Source: Rhynchopus sp. YZ270_cl-10
Lineage: Eukaryota; Euglenozoa; Diplonemea; Diplonemida; Diplonemidae
Assembly (NCBI GenBank): GCA_964035575.1
Contig: OZ037904.1
Location: 1,232,400-1,296,399 of the forward strand
DNA length: 64,000 bases
Direction of reading: 5' to 3'
This document shows, piece by piece, positions 31,463 through 41,990 of this stretch; the stretch's first letter is position 1; each line of letters starts with the position of its first letter. Below the pieces are notes generated by a model. It was not told where the DNA came from. It worked only from the letters and a program-made list of their open reading frames with translations, and ran no database searches. Made by a program: the position numbers and the translations under genes.

Positions 31463-34315
31463 TTTACGAAAGACAAGTCAATTTTTGACCCCAAAAAAAT
31501 TCACAAAATTGCCCTCGGTGGTCCTCACCCCCACACGTCCTCAATACTGGGCGAAAAAATGCAAAAAAATGCAAAAAAAAACGCAAAAATCGGGTGTTTG
31601 ACCATCTGGGTGCACCAAATACACGGGAGTGCGGTACTAAGCCATAATCAGTCTTTCCGCGCTGAAGAATCCGATGAAGAATTCTTCATTGGAAAAAAAT
31701 AAAAATACAAATAAAAAAATTGAAGAGGTGGGGTGGGGCCCGAAGGGCCGCCCACCTCTTTCATCTTCCTCCCAGCCTCCTCGCCCGAGCCATCTGCCGA
31801 CTATTTCCTTCCGTTGCAACCCGACCTCGGAGATGACAAGGAGTGGGGAGAAGCTCCTGGTGGATCCGGCGAAGCCGGGGACAAGCAGAGAGGAGATGAA
31901 GACGCAACTGAAGAAGGAGTACGGGATAATGCGAGTTTGTGCGACTCGCCTTCTGACCCCCTGTTTCGTCTTGCGAAGATGAGCGGGAATTTTCGTGATT
32001 GAAGTTGGTGAAGACACGTCTCCGCTCACAAGTTGTCGACGAACCCCTTGATGCACTCTTGCATGCCAAGAACCATCCCGCGAGTACCTCAGTGAGGAGG
32101 TGTCCGCAGAGCTTCTGCATCTCTTTGAATATCATAAAGATCCACCCCACCCACCACCGTGCGAAAGCTCGGACCCTTTTTAGGCCAGGAATTCTAGTTT
32201 CTCCGCCGGAGGCCCAGAACTTCCGGCGCGCTACGCGCGCCGGGCTCGGGACGTATTTACCTTTTATGCACAAAATCACTATTCTTCATCAAAAATCCCG
32301 CTGCATTTTTTACAATGTACCCTAATTTTTTTTCGCCTGCGGCGCCGCACGTAGCGCGCCCGGGTTTGGGACCCCTTCTTGAATTTCGAGGGGGCGGTTC
32401 ACGTTACAGTGGGTCCAGAATCGTAGTTCAATTTAACCCCGCTAAGTAACTCGACCAAAACGTGTATCAGCCAAGAACTTGTCCATTTTTTTCAAAATGA
32501 CCCCGTTACAGTGAGGGTAAAAGTTTGCGGAGATGCTCGGAAAACCCGAAAAAGGCCAAAAATCCCCCCAAAAGGGAAAAACGAGAACATGTTTCGGCAG
32601 GGGGGCAGCGTGTTCTCAGAAAAATCCAAAAATCACCTGAAATCCTTATAAAAAACCTGGTGCCCGATCCAAAAAAATGGAAAAAGCCCGGGTGCCCGCC
32701 CACCCCTGCAAAAATCGACTTGTACAGCCATTGCTTTGGTGTGGGCTTGTTCACACCGGGCAGAGTGCGAGTTATTCTCAGCAACACGGCCCCGCCCGGC
32801 CCCCCAGATTTTTCCCGTAAGAAAACTACCTGCGCGAACCAGGCATTTTTTGTCCTCCCTCAAGTGCTCCCTCGAACCTGGCGGGAGGGAGGGAAATAGC
32901 TATTTACTGACGCAGTGGTGGGTTTGTACGTCCAATGATGTTCTCGTACCTGGAGAGTGGACCGAGTGCGAGGTATGTTTTTAACCCCCGGTTTTCACCA
33001 CCCCCGCTCCCCCTTTTCGACATTGTCCCGCTCTGGATGTACGTCTCGTCTCCGGATGTAAATTGAAGCTATTTTTTCCCGCCCAAATTAGCGACTACCA
33101 AGATTTGTGCTCCTCTATCTATCTCTTGTTGGGTGTCCGCCCCGGTACAGCCGGTCATGTACCAAGGTACACTGTTCACGAGAGGGTTTTGTATTTCAAG
33201 TCATTGACTCAACTTCTTTTTTTTTGTTAGTAACGTCACTTTTGTCCTCAATTTCTCTTAACAGGTACCCGAACCGACGACCCTTCATTGTGACAGCGAA
33301 GCAGTGCCGACGGACGAGCTGGTGCAAATATTTCAAAATCAGGTGGCGACCGAGACCACCCCAATTATTATGAAACTCTTAGTCAGTCACTGCTATAGCC
33401 ATTTAACCCAGGGAGCATAGCTAGTGCAAGAAATTCGACTTCGGGATCCGGAAAGTCTGTCCTCTGCTTGCGGAGGACTAGGCACAAGAAAATATTGCGT
33501 TCCCCCAGAAACCAATTTTTGTCACAGTAATTTTTGCCCAGGGCATGCTCTTGAAGCATGGCGGCTTGGTGTGAGAAGGGGCAGTGTGTTGTTTTGTTCT
33601 AGATTTCAACGGTTGTTAGAACGAGTCAAGTGGATGCTTATCTAAACACTGACTTTAGTACAGACCCGAGAGATCACACATGACTTTGAGGAAAGAACAA
33701 AGCAATGCATCTGTACCCGCACGCCAGGTTGTAGTTACTTCAGAATTTTCTTAAGTTTGCGCGAAAGAGAGCGGGGGCAACTCCTTTGTATCATAAGCCC
33801 GCTGTGCAGAACAAAGCGAGGAACCTTAAAACACTACCTGCGTGGTGGCTGAATTCACATCCCTTAGAATTACCAGAATTCAGCCTTTGTTGAAGTAACG
33901 TACATACTTGTATGTGCGTGTCACGCTTCTCCATCCTTAAATGGGTGCACTGCTTCACTGCAGCGGGTAAGCCTCTCTCGACTAGTGCAAACTTAAGAAT
34001 TTTCTGCTGGAACTTACCAAAATCGATTTTCTTTCACCCCAAACACCCGCAACACCCCACCTGCTACTTTGGTAGCCTGTGTTGTTGGGAGTTGGTTCTC
34101 ATGTTGATCCCCAGTGTTTTGCACTGCTTCTTCTGAGCCCAACGCTGTTTGGCCTGTCGACGTAATAAATACGAAGACAGGGCGGCGGTGCCAACAATTT
34201 TCCGATGATGTAACGTTTATCTGATTGATTTATCGTTTGATATACCTTGTGTCCTACTTCATGCACACCCAAGAAAGGTTATTGAACGGTACTTTCAAGC
34301 GATACTTCGTTATGT
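31461..34315. other. Non-LINE flank DNA without a recognisable gene
   Basis: About 2.9 kb between the I-c tail and a minisatellite. Only short, unconvincing open frames were found; none shows a recognisable domain. It contains GC-rich palindromes and some stretches resembling splice signals (for example a T-run ending CTTAACAG near 33265), but I could not assemble a convincing exon chain. It is probably the host DNA that separates the two LINE clusters, or an old degraded element. Confidence 0.5.
32223..32243. repeat. GC-rich perfect hairpin
   Basis: CCGGCGCGC and GCGCGCCGG form a 9-bp perfect stem with a 3-base TAC loop. Function unknown. Confidence 0.7.
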
Positions 34316-34320
34316 CATTG

Positions 34321-34515
34321 GGGGTACCTGGGTACCTGGGTACCTGGGTACCTGGGTACCTGGGTACCTGGGTACCTGGGTACCTGGGTACCTGGGTACC
34401 TGGGTACCTGGGTACCTGGGTACCTGGGTACCTGGGTACCTGGGTACCTGGGTACCTGGGTACCTGGGTACCTGGGTACCTGGGTACCTGGGTACCTGGG
34501 CACCTGGGTACCTGG
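34321..34515. repeat. Minisatellite (GGGTACCT) x about 24
   Basis: An 8-bp unit repeated about 24 times with one variant unit near 34501. Each unit contains the palindrome GGTACC, so both strands give long open but meaningless reading frames (YLGTWVPG and RYPGTQVP style). Confidence 0.95.
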
Positions 34516-34523
34516 TGCCTGTA

Positions 34524-34570
34524 TTTTGACAGGTGGTACCTGTCAAAATGACAGGTACCACCTGTCAAAA
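34524..34570. repeat. Perfect 22-bp inverted repeat with 3-base loop, followed by CACCTGTCA repeats
   Basis: TTTTGACAGGTGGTACCTGT plus CA (34524-34545) is the exact reverse complement of 34549-34570, separated by AAA. Directly downstream the motif CACCTGTCA recurs (about 34577 and 34600). It sits between the minisatellite and the start of II-b and could be a terminal structure of another element or a replication-generated palindrome. Confidence 0.85.
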
Positions 34571-34630
34571 AATTTCACCTGTCATTTTACTAGTAAGATC
34601 ACCTGTCATGGTCATAACTAGTCCGTCGTG

Positions 34631-36611
34631 CAGGCGTGGGAATGAGGACCCGATTGACAACGGTGCTCCCCATGTTCGTGACCTTATGCGGTTCCATGAA
34701 ACTGAGAGGGGTCTCCTGCGGCTTTGGTGGTGTGTACGAGCGGGGGTTCATGAGGGTGCCCTGAAAGACCAATGGGAAAGGGAAGAGGAACTGGAGGTAG
34801 CTGAGATGGTGAAGCGCCATGAGGCTGAGATGCGCCAAGCCGGGGTCAAGGAGGAGGAGATGGATGTGGATCAGACTCAGACAGGAGCGACACCGGTCCG
34901 TCACCCTGCACACCCTGATGAGACTCCTCCTATGCCGCCCTCTTCTCAAGGAGATTGGGAGCAGGCTGGCGCTACGATGCAAGACCTGCACCAGACTGAC
35001 GCTTCTCCCCAGCCGGTGACGCCACCCCGCTTTGTCGAGGAACCTGAGGATAGGGAATCGGGCTTCGAGGGTGGGGTTGAGGGTGAAGTCCCACCAGAGG
35101 AGGGGAAAGAGTTACGCCGGCGGTCGGCAGAGCGGAGGAGGTTGTCGGAGGAACGCCAGAGGCAGGAACGGGAGGCTGCGGAGGTCCTCTTGCGCCGGGC
35201 CAGATCCGAGAGTGCATCTCGCTTCGTTTCTGCTAAGGTCAAATCGTCGGAGCAGCGACGTGAGACGATGCAGGAGAAGGCGATGGGTGTCCGCAGCCCC
35301 GCTGGAGCGCAGCCTGGATCGGCGAAGACGAGTGAGCTGACGAAGGCAGGTGCCTTGAACCGAAGGCAAGCCCAGAGCCTCACTGCATCGCAGAGGAGAG
35401 AGGAGAGCCGTCTGAGGTTCCGGTTAGGGTTTGCCTCGTGCGAGGAACAGGAGGCTGAGGGGCGCCGCAACATCGGCAACGAAGAGTCCATGCAGGGACG
35501 GGAGACCATCCTCCTGCACGCCACGTCTGAGCGGTGTCTTTTGCTGCTGAGGGACGCTGAACGCTCGCATGGCGATTTGAGGGATGAGGAGGACATGGCT
35601 TTCTCCAAGCTGTGCACTGCGTCCTGTCTCCTCCCTCAGGCCTTCCTGCCGCGTGCTGCTCCGTCCACTGGGGAGGACAAGAAGCCTGGAACCGCGAAAC
35701 CAGGTACCGCAAAGCAGGGTATCGAGCTCGGGGACACACAGACTCGTAGGAAGGGGGTCTCCCAGGCCAGGGTGACGACAGAACGGGACAACAGGGTGCG
35801 TAAGGCCAGGCAGTCCACCCCCGCGGTCGAGAACCCGAAGGCGGACGCTGAGACCCCGACGGACTCTTTTCGCCTGGACGATGTGGAGGGCGAAGCGCGG
35901 CAGAAGGTGGAGGAGATCGCACGGAAGCTGCAGTGGGGGTACACGGTGTCGAAAGGGGGTTTCTACCCCTGCCTGTCAATGGGGCAGCCGGTGATGCGGA
36001 ACGTCCAGCAGTGGGTGGAGGCCTTCCACCACAGGCAAGGGGCGGTGGATACGCGACTCGGCACAGAGGGGTGCTTCTGGGCGTTTCGGGAATGGCTCCA
36101 CACCTGGAAGGCGCTGAATTGGGAGGCTCCCGAGGCGGCAAAGAAGAAGATCCGGTCCACACTGGACTGCCTCAACAGGGCAATGAGCGACTCGAGCTTT
36201 CGGGATAGGGCGAATGATTGGGACCCTACGGTGACGGTGTCGCTAGCTTTGGATCCAGGGTCCCGAGGGCGAGACCCAGATGGGGTCGATGCCACCACGG
36301 CACCCGCTACAACATCGCAGACAGGAAGTGGCCACACAGCACCCTCCGCCCACCCGTCTGCCACTTCCTGTTCTGCTGAGCCCACATCCCCTTTCGGACG
36401 ACGCTACACTGCCGCAGAGGTGATGATGGAGAGCGATGAAGAGTCCCCCATCGCCGCCGCACAGTCCACCTCCGACTCCTCCACCGCATCAGCAGCAATG
36501 AACGCCCAGACAGGAAGTGGCCACACCGCACCCTCCGCCCACCCGTCTGCCACTTCCTGTGCTGCGGCTTGCTCCATCGATGTCGACGCGGTTGATGAGG
36601 ACTTTCAATAA
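34631..36611 (+). pseudogene. Truncated family II polyprotein C-terminus (II-b)
   Basis: Open remnant ending TAA at 36611. It gives the uninterrupted version of the region that X2, X3 and X1 break in II-a: a Glu/Arg-rich, probably coiled segment (HETERGLLRLW... RSAERRRLSEERQRQEREAA), a region with FRLGFASCEEQEAEG, then YPCLSMGQPVMRNVQQWVEAF, equivalent to the PCLTMG domain of family I, and a Thr/Ser/Pro-rich end with two copies of QTGSGHTAPSAHPSATSC. RT, RLE and OTU are absent. The open frame extends upstream into unrelated DNA by chance. Confidence 0.85.
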
Positions 36612-37607
36612 ACAAGAGATACAAAGAAAACAACACAAAACTAAGCAAACCAAAGCAAAGCAAAGCAAAGAATATGTGTACGAAAACGTGGTTTTCCCCA
36701 TTTTTATTTTTGTCATTTACCATTTTGATTTTTGTGTGAGGTGTTCCCAGGAGGTCGCCCAGCCAGTGTTTTAGAATTTAGAATAGAAACAGTAGACACA
36801 ATAGAATAGAATGTTTGCCAGTGTCAAAGTGCCACCAGGATGCACTTCTTTTTACTTTACTTTCAAAAAATAGATTGTCAAAGTGTCATAGTGCCTCAAA
36901 GAAGCACTTTCCTTTATTTTCAACTTTACCCTTGCTGTTAGAGGGGTAATGCCCCCTGTGCACAGATCCAATATTGTACAGAAAATTCAAAAACACAACT
37001 CCCATTTTTTACCCCTCACCCCCTTGTCTAGTTTGTTAATATTTTCTTTATTTTATTCACCCCCTTGTTAATATTTTTTTTTTTTTTTACCCTTGTCCTT
37101 TTGTTCCATTATTCCTCTTTTTCACAGGCTTGCCCAAGACTCCGTTTCCATACTGAAGGGTTGTATGATTCGCTCACCCCCCCTCCAGATTCAGGAAACT
37201 AACCCAGAACCAGCTGAACATCCTTGCCCCTGAGGCATGGGAGGTCATCACTTGGTCTGTCTGTATGTTATTGTCATTGTTTCAACTGTTTTACATTGTC
37301 TTTATTGTCTTTATTGTCCCAAACTTTTTCACCTCAACCTACTCTCTCTTTTTGGTCTACCCATGGGAATCTCCACCTAGAAGAAACCCAGCCCTGACCA
37401 TCAAGAACCCCTGAAGTGAAAAAGCCCCTCCTTCTCCTCTGCCTATTTCCCTCTTCATCTCACATGCAGGTAAGTCCCTTCTTCCTCTCATGTTCTTTCT
37501 ACCTATGTTGCTGTGGGCTAGAAAAAACTTGGGTCCTGGAAGGTCTTATTTGTTGAGCCCCTCCGTCTGCCTCAAAACCCTCTTTTGTTATGTCTCAAGG
37601 CCTTTCC
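36612..37607 (+). other. Family II 3' UTR, proximal part
   Basis: Non-coding, rich in AAAGCAAAGCAAAG-like and T-rich tracts, with a consensus-like CAG|GTAAGT near 37467-37475. It ends at AAGGCCTTTCC, the target site of III-a. Confidence 0.7.
37597..37607. repeat. TSD of III-a, left copy
   Basis: AAGGCCTTTCC, repeated at 50597-50607 after the III-a poly(A). Confidence 0.75.
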
Positions 37608-37650
37608 AAAAAAGCGAAAAAAAAAAAAAAAAAAACCAACGATTTCTAAA

Positions 37651-37662
37651 GCTACAGTTTCT
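37651..37662. repeat. TSD of the X5/III-b composite, left copy
   Basis: GCTACAGTTTCT, repeated at 41057-41068 after the III-b tail. II-a has one uninterrupted copy of the same leader (about 24957-24968, minus strand), giving the empty site. Confidence 0.9.
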
Positions 37663-38625
37663 TTTGGGGTTCATTTTTTTTTACACAAAAAACTATGTTA
37701 AGACGAAATCCTACCGATGTGCCTACATGGGGCGTCCCCCGTTAGTAGTGCGCCAGATGAGGGGCATGAAGCGAAAAGCGGCTAAAGGTGCAGGCCTGTG
37801 TTGCAGCACAGGTCTGGAGAGTTGAGGCAACTCGCCTGCTGAGCGTGAGAGGAATCAAGGCAGAGGTTCGCTGTCCAAGTAAAACCTACCCTGGTCATCC
37901 TCTGCCTGTTTTGTTTTCTGTCGTGATTGTTTGTGTTTGTGGGCGGGATCAGATGGGTGGAGGGTGTTTGCTTTTTGTTTAGCTTGGAGAAGGGCCACTC
38001 TCGCACACTCCTTGTTATCTATCATCTAGTTTCATTTTTTCATGCATCCCCAAAGTATGTAGACAGAGAGTCAAGACCACCTTGGCCAAAAGGGTTTTTT
38101 CACCACACTTTTCTTTTGCTTCCATTCGTGGAAGCGTTTGCTTTTCTTCTGTTCCTGGCCTGACGTGTGTTCAACAGGTGTGCTATTTTTACTGAGTGGA
38201 ATCCATTTTTCTTTTTCCAGGTGAGGCACTAAAACAAGACATCCTGCAGACAACGAAACAATGGGCACGTGTGTTTTTTATTCTCCCTTCCCTTCTTTTA
38301 AGTAAGGAGGATTAGGTCTTCTTTTTTTCCTTTTTTTGCCCCATAAGTGTGACGCCTGTGTATTCAAATTGATTAAAAAGAATAAAAAACAAACACACGA
38401 TGCAGTTTCTTGTTTTGTTTAGGAGGAAGTGGCCACTTACTTTACTTTACCGCCCACCTTTTATACTAAAACTTGAAACACCGACCTTTTTTGGTCATCA
38501 TTTTTTCATTTCCTTTTTCCTTTTCCATTTTCCTGTTCATTTTATTGTCTTTATTGTTTACTCCATTCTTCCTTTTTCCTTTCTTCTATTCTCACATACA
38601 AAAAAAGACCAAGTACATAAAAGAG

Positions 38626-38660
<35 letters not shown>
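37663..38660 (+). mobile_element. Element X copy X5 (subfamily Xb, complete)
   Basis: Nearly identical to X4 and X6: one GGGGTTC-T9-ACA unit, then a non-coding body, then poly(A) to 38660. Its tail joins directly to the truncated start of III-b. The X5 plus III-b pair as a whole is flanked by a single TSD. Confidence 0.93.
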
Positions 38661-38662
<2 letters not shown>

Positions 38663-41022
38663 GCTTGCCCCCCGACCATCTACCTAACCTGGAAGTGACA
38701 GACGACCACCAGGGAGACATCAGGGTGAGTGCGGAGGAGGAGCCAGAGACAGGCAACGAGAAGGAAACGGCGCCAGAGACAGCAGCACAGGACCCAACCC
38801 CCCACAGCGAACTGGAGGCCAACTTGGTGAAGTGGGGGCTGTCCCGACCGCAGGTGCCCGTGCCGTTCCGAGTAGGAGACTGTGCGTTCGACGCAGTGTG
38901 CTGGTCAGTGCGGAGCTGGAAGGTGGTGACATCGTCGACCCTTCGGTCCCTGGCGGTGGAGAGAGTGAAGAGAGATGCTGACCTGGCGAGAAATGCGATG
39001 CCCGACCTCGCGACCTGGGTGCGATGGATGAGCCTGGCAGGGAACAGGGATCGCAGGTCGTGGGCGGACCAGACAGCACTGGCGGGTCTGGCACGGGCTT
39101 TGCAGGTAGTCATTGTGGCGGTCGTGTCATCGGACTCTAAGGTGCACATCCATAGACCAGCCAGCAAGTCGAACGGGGCCGTAGCAGTGCTGCACACAGG
39201 AGCTCACGAGGCTGGCCACTTCTCGCCGTTATGCATGACAGACAACACGTTTGCATATCTGCGAAGCCTTGCCCCCGACACCCCCCTTCCAGAGATGCAG
39301 TGCCACAGCACCGGAGCGCTGTCACGGATGGAGGAGCGCCCGGGGAGACAGGGGGAATTGCTCACGTGCGAAAACTGCGCACTCATCACCGAATGTAGTG
39401 TCCCCCACTGGTTTTGTAGTTCCTGCGAGCGCACATGGTGTGAGGGATGTGGGAGCGCCAACGCAAAGTGTGTGCTGAGGGCAAAGCCAGTTCAGCCAGT
39501 TCAGCCAGTTCAGCCGACAACATCGCAGACAGTGGGAGGTAGCTACTACAACAGCAACCCAGCTCCCCCACAGGACGCGGCAACGGAGGTGAAGGAGGAG
39601 GTTATGGATGAGGAGGATTCCGCCGACTGCGCCGACCACGACACCACCATGGACAACAACACCGCAACCGCAGCAGAATCCTTCGTCTGGGGGCCATCAG
39701 AGCAGAGCTACAACACCACACCAACAGCTCTGACTGGTGACCACCACTTGGGTTCAGCGAAGACTGGTGGATGGACGGCTAAGTCCCACGCGGAAAGAAG
39801 GACGAAGCTGACCACCCTTGGGACTTCGCGGCGGGCGCAGGGGAACCACACTCGTCGCTCCGGTGTAGTGGAGGACAGGTCTGCGGAGACCACAGCAAGG
39901 CGGCCTTCTCCCCCTATCTCGCGAGGGTCGGATGTGGAGGCGAAAGGGTTAGTCCCACACAGCCAGAAGGAAGGGGACAGGGTGCCGAGAAATGTCGAAG
40001 AGTGGGCGGACTGCTTCTTCCCCAGGGGAGGGACCAGGCGAGAGGGAATGACTCCCTTGGCACCGGAGGTGGCGTACGAGGCGCTGGACGCGTGGTGGGA
40101 TCAGCGGGAGGAGCTGGGGCGCGTCGGAGGACGGCAGACGAGTCAGTACGGGGCGCTTAGGGCGGTCCTGGTGCTGATGATGGAGGCGACCTTCAAATAG
40201 AAGGGCCTCGCGATTGGTTGTGATTGTGGTTTATGTGGGCACTGTTGCCCTTCCCTTCTCTGTTATTTTCCCCCACCCCAACTTTTGTGTGTAGCAACAC
40301 CTGTTTAGTTCCCTGTTTCCTTTTTACCCCCAACCCCTCCCATTAGATACATGTGTGTAATCCCCCTGGTGTCAAGCCCCTTGTATGTAAATTCCAAATC
40401 TTCCCCCTCACAGAAAACGTCAGGAGTAAGCCAAGGAGGCGGTTTGTCTGTGGGCGTCGGCCTAGGAGTAAGCGACGGAGATTTTTTCCCCCACCCCATC
40501 CCCTACGAGTTCCATGGGGGGTCGCTACTGGCGTTAATCATCCAAACAAAAAAGACTACAAGAGACAAAACAAAAGTAACAAGAAAGGAACTTCGTATTG
40601 TAAAAAGAAAGCCCCATCCCGCCCCTTCCTCCCCTCCAGAACCAGCTGGGCACCAATACTGGAAATACAGCAAAACCACACAGACTGGACAGTCTATATT
40701 CACCCCTGCCTCTCCCGTGTTAATGTTCACCCCTCCTTTATCCCAAATTGTCATAGAGCTAAATATAGTTGTATGCCTCGCTTCGCTCGGCAAACAACGA
40801 TACATAATAGGGCGACATGCTGATGACAAATATCTCCCTCGTTTAATTCACTTTTGTGCCTCGTTCTAACTAAACCGGCACATGTACTGATTGTAAGACT
40901 TTTGGCCCTCGCTTCGCTCGGACCAAGCGCCTTTCATGTGCATTATAAACGTACCCCCCTTGCCCTGTCCAGTTTGATGTGGAACAAAAAAAAGTCGAGC
41001 CTAGGGCTAAGTTGAACAACAC

Positions 41023-41056
<34 letters not shown>
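38661..41056 (+). mobile_element. Family III LINE, copy III-b (5' truncated)
   Basis: Matches III-a from III-a position 48238 to the 3' end with essentially no differences. Unlike III-a, its 3' end is followed by A8, then GTCGAGCCTAGGGCTAAG and TTGAACAACACC, then poly(A) (to 41056). That extra block is the terminal sequence of family I. Confidence 0.92.
38662..40200 (+). pseudogene. Truncated family III polyprotein C-terminus (III-b)
   Basis: Open remnant with the C-terminal OTU-like domain (VGDCAFDAV, GHFSPL), the Cys-rich cluster (CENCALITEC...CSSCERTWCEGC), an acidic linker and the VPRNVEEWADCFFPRGG tail domain, ending TAG at 40200. RT and RLE are missing. Apparent longer frames reading in from X5 through its poly(A) are accidental. 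Confidence 0.87.
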
Positions 41057-41060
<4 letters not shown>

Positions 41061-41324
41061 CAGTTTCTGTACTTCATTGGGGGCACACACGTTTTGCTAC
41101 ACACTACCCCATCTTGTCCTTTGCTTCTCCCCTTATCCCCTTTCCCCCACTTGTTTTCCCCCTTGTGTGGGTCCTACCTGTCGCCTCCTAGTGGCGTGTC
41201 CTGGGCAGAGAGAAGGCCGTTGAGTAGTTCCTCTCTGGCGAAGTGCAGGTAGAGACGTGTATTTTGTCTTCCTTGTCCTTTTGTTTTTTACTGTTTTGAC
41301 TTTTTTGTTTTCTTGGTGGTGAAG
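41057..41324 (+). promoter_or_regulatory. Family III 5' leader (distal part)
   Basis: Leader from the right TSD copy to the ATG. It begins GCTACAGTTTCTGTACTTCA then GGGGGCACACACG and is similar in layout to the family I leader (50619-50840): both contain a CGCCTCC...GTCC(C)TGGGCA block and T-rich runs just before the ATG. Promoter activity is inferred only. Confidence 0.55.
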
Positions 41325-41478
41325 ATGTGCAGGTGGAGTGCCCAGCTTTGGGCTATGGTGCTCCTGTGTGGAGCCATGGATGATGGCGGGGGTGACAGCC
41401 GAAGCTGGTGCAGCAACATGAGCAACATGCGCAGCAGCAGCAGCATGAGCAGGAGCAGCATGAGCAGCAGCATGAGCA

Positions 41479-41990
41479 TTTACAGGGGTTCATTTTTTTT
41501 TACAGGGGTTCATTTTTTTTTACAGGGGTTCATTTTTTTTTACAGGGGTTCATTTTTTTTTACAGGGGTTCATTTTTTTTTACAGGGGTTCATTTTTTTT
41601 TACAAAAAGGGGTTCATTTTTTTTTACAAAAAGGGGTTCATTTTTTTTTACAGGGGTTCATTTTTTTTTACAGGGGTTCATTTTTTTTTACAAAAAGGGG
41701 TTCATTTTTTTTTACAAAAAGGGGTTCATTTTTTTTTACAAGGGGTTCATTTTTTTTTACAAGGGGTTCATTTTTTTTTACAAGGGGTTCATTTTTTTTT
41801 ACAAGGGGTTCATTTTTTTTTACAAGGGGTTCATTTTTTTTTACAAGGGGTTCATTTTTTTTTACAAGGGGTTCATTTTTTTTTACAAGGGGTTCATTTT
41901 TTTTTACAAGGGGTTCATTTTTTTTTACAGGGGTTCATTTTTTTTTACAGGGGTTCATTTTTTTTTACAGGGGTTCATTTTTTTTTACAC
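41479..41990 (+). repeat. Tandem array of about 24 GGGGTTC-T9-ACA units at the 5' end of X6
   Basis: About 24 units of roughly 20 bp, each GGGGTTCATTTTTTTTTACA, with three linker versions (CAGGGG, CAAGGGG and CAAAAAGGGG) arranged in blocks. X2 has three units; X4 and X5 have one. Confidence 0.95.

Larger units (their letters stand above)
34631..37607 (+). mobile_element. Family II LINE, copy II-b (5' truncated), first segment
   Basis: Homologous to II-a from the region after OTU 3's zinc cluster (CAGGCGTGGGAATGAGG) onward. It carries the C-terminal coding region and the first 1 kb of 3' UTR, which is interrupted at 37607 by III-a. The rest of the 3' UTR and the poly(A) appear to be at 61375-61577. 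No TSD was found between the left flank (ACTAGTCCGTCGTGC) and the DNA after 61577. Confidence 0.85.

Noticed and set aside
31461-34315. Possible spliced host gene between the LINE clusters
   Set aside because: Some splice-like signals and short frames (for example 31674-31982, 32525-32899) but no recognisable domain, no consistent coding bias and no exon chain I could defend.
34316-34515. Direct-repeat array as a possible CRISPR
   Set aside because: Units are contiguous 8-mers with no spacers, in a eukaryotic context.
34225-34568. YLGTWVPG and RYPGTQVP repeat proteins
   Set aside because: Both are translations of the (GGGTACCT)n minisatellite, open on both strands because of unit length and palindromy.
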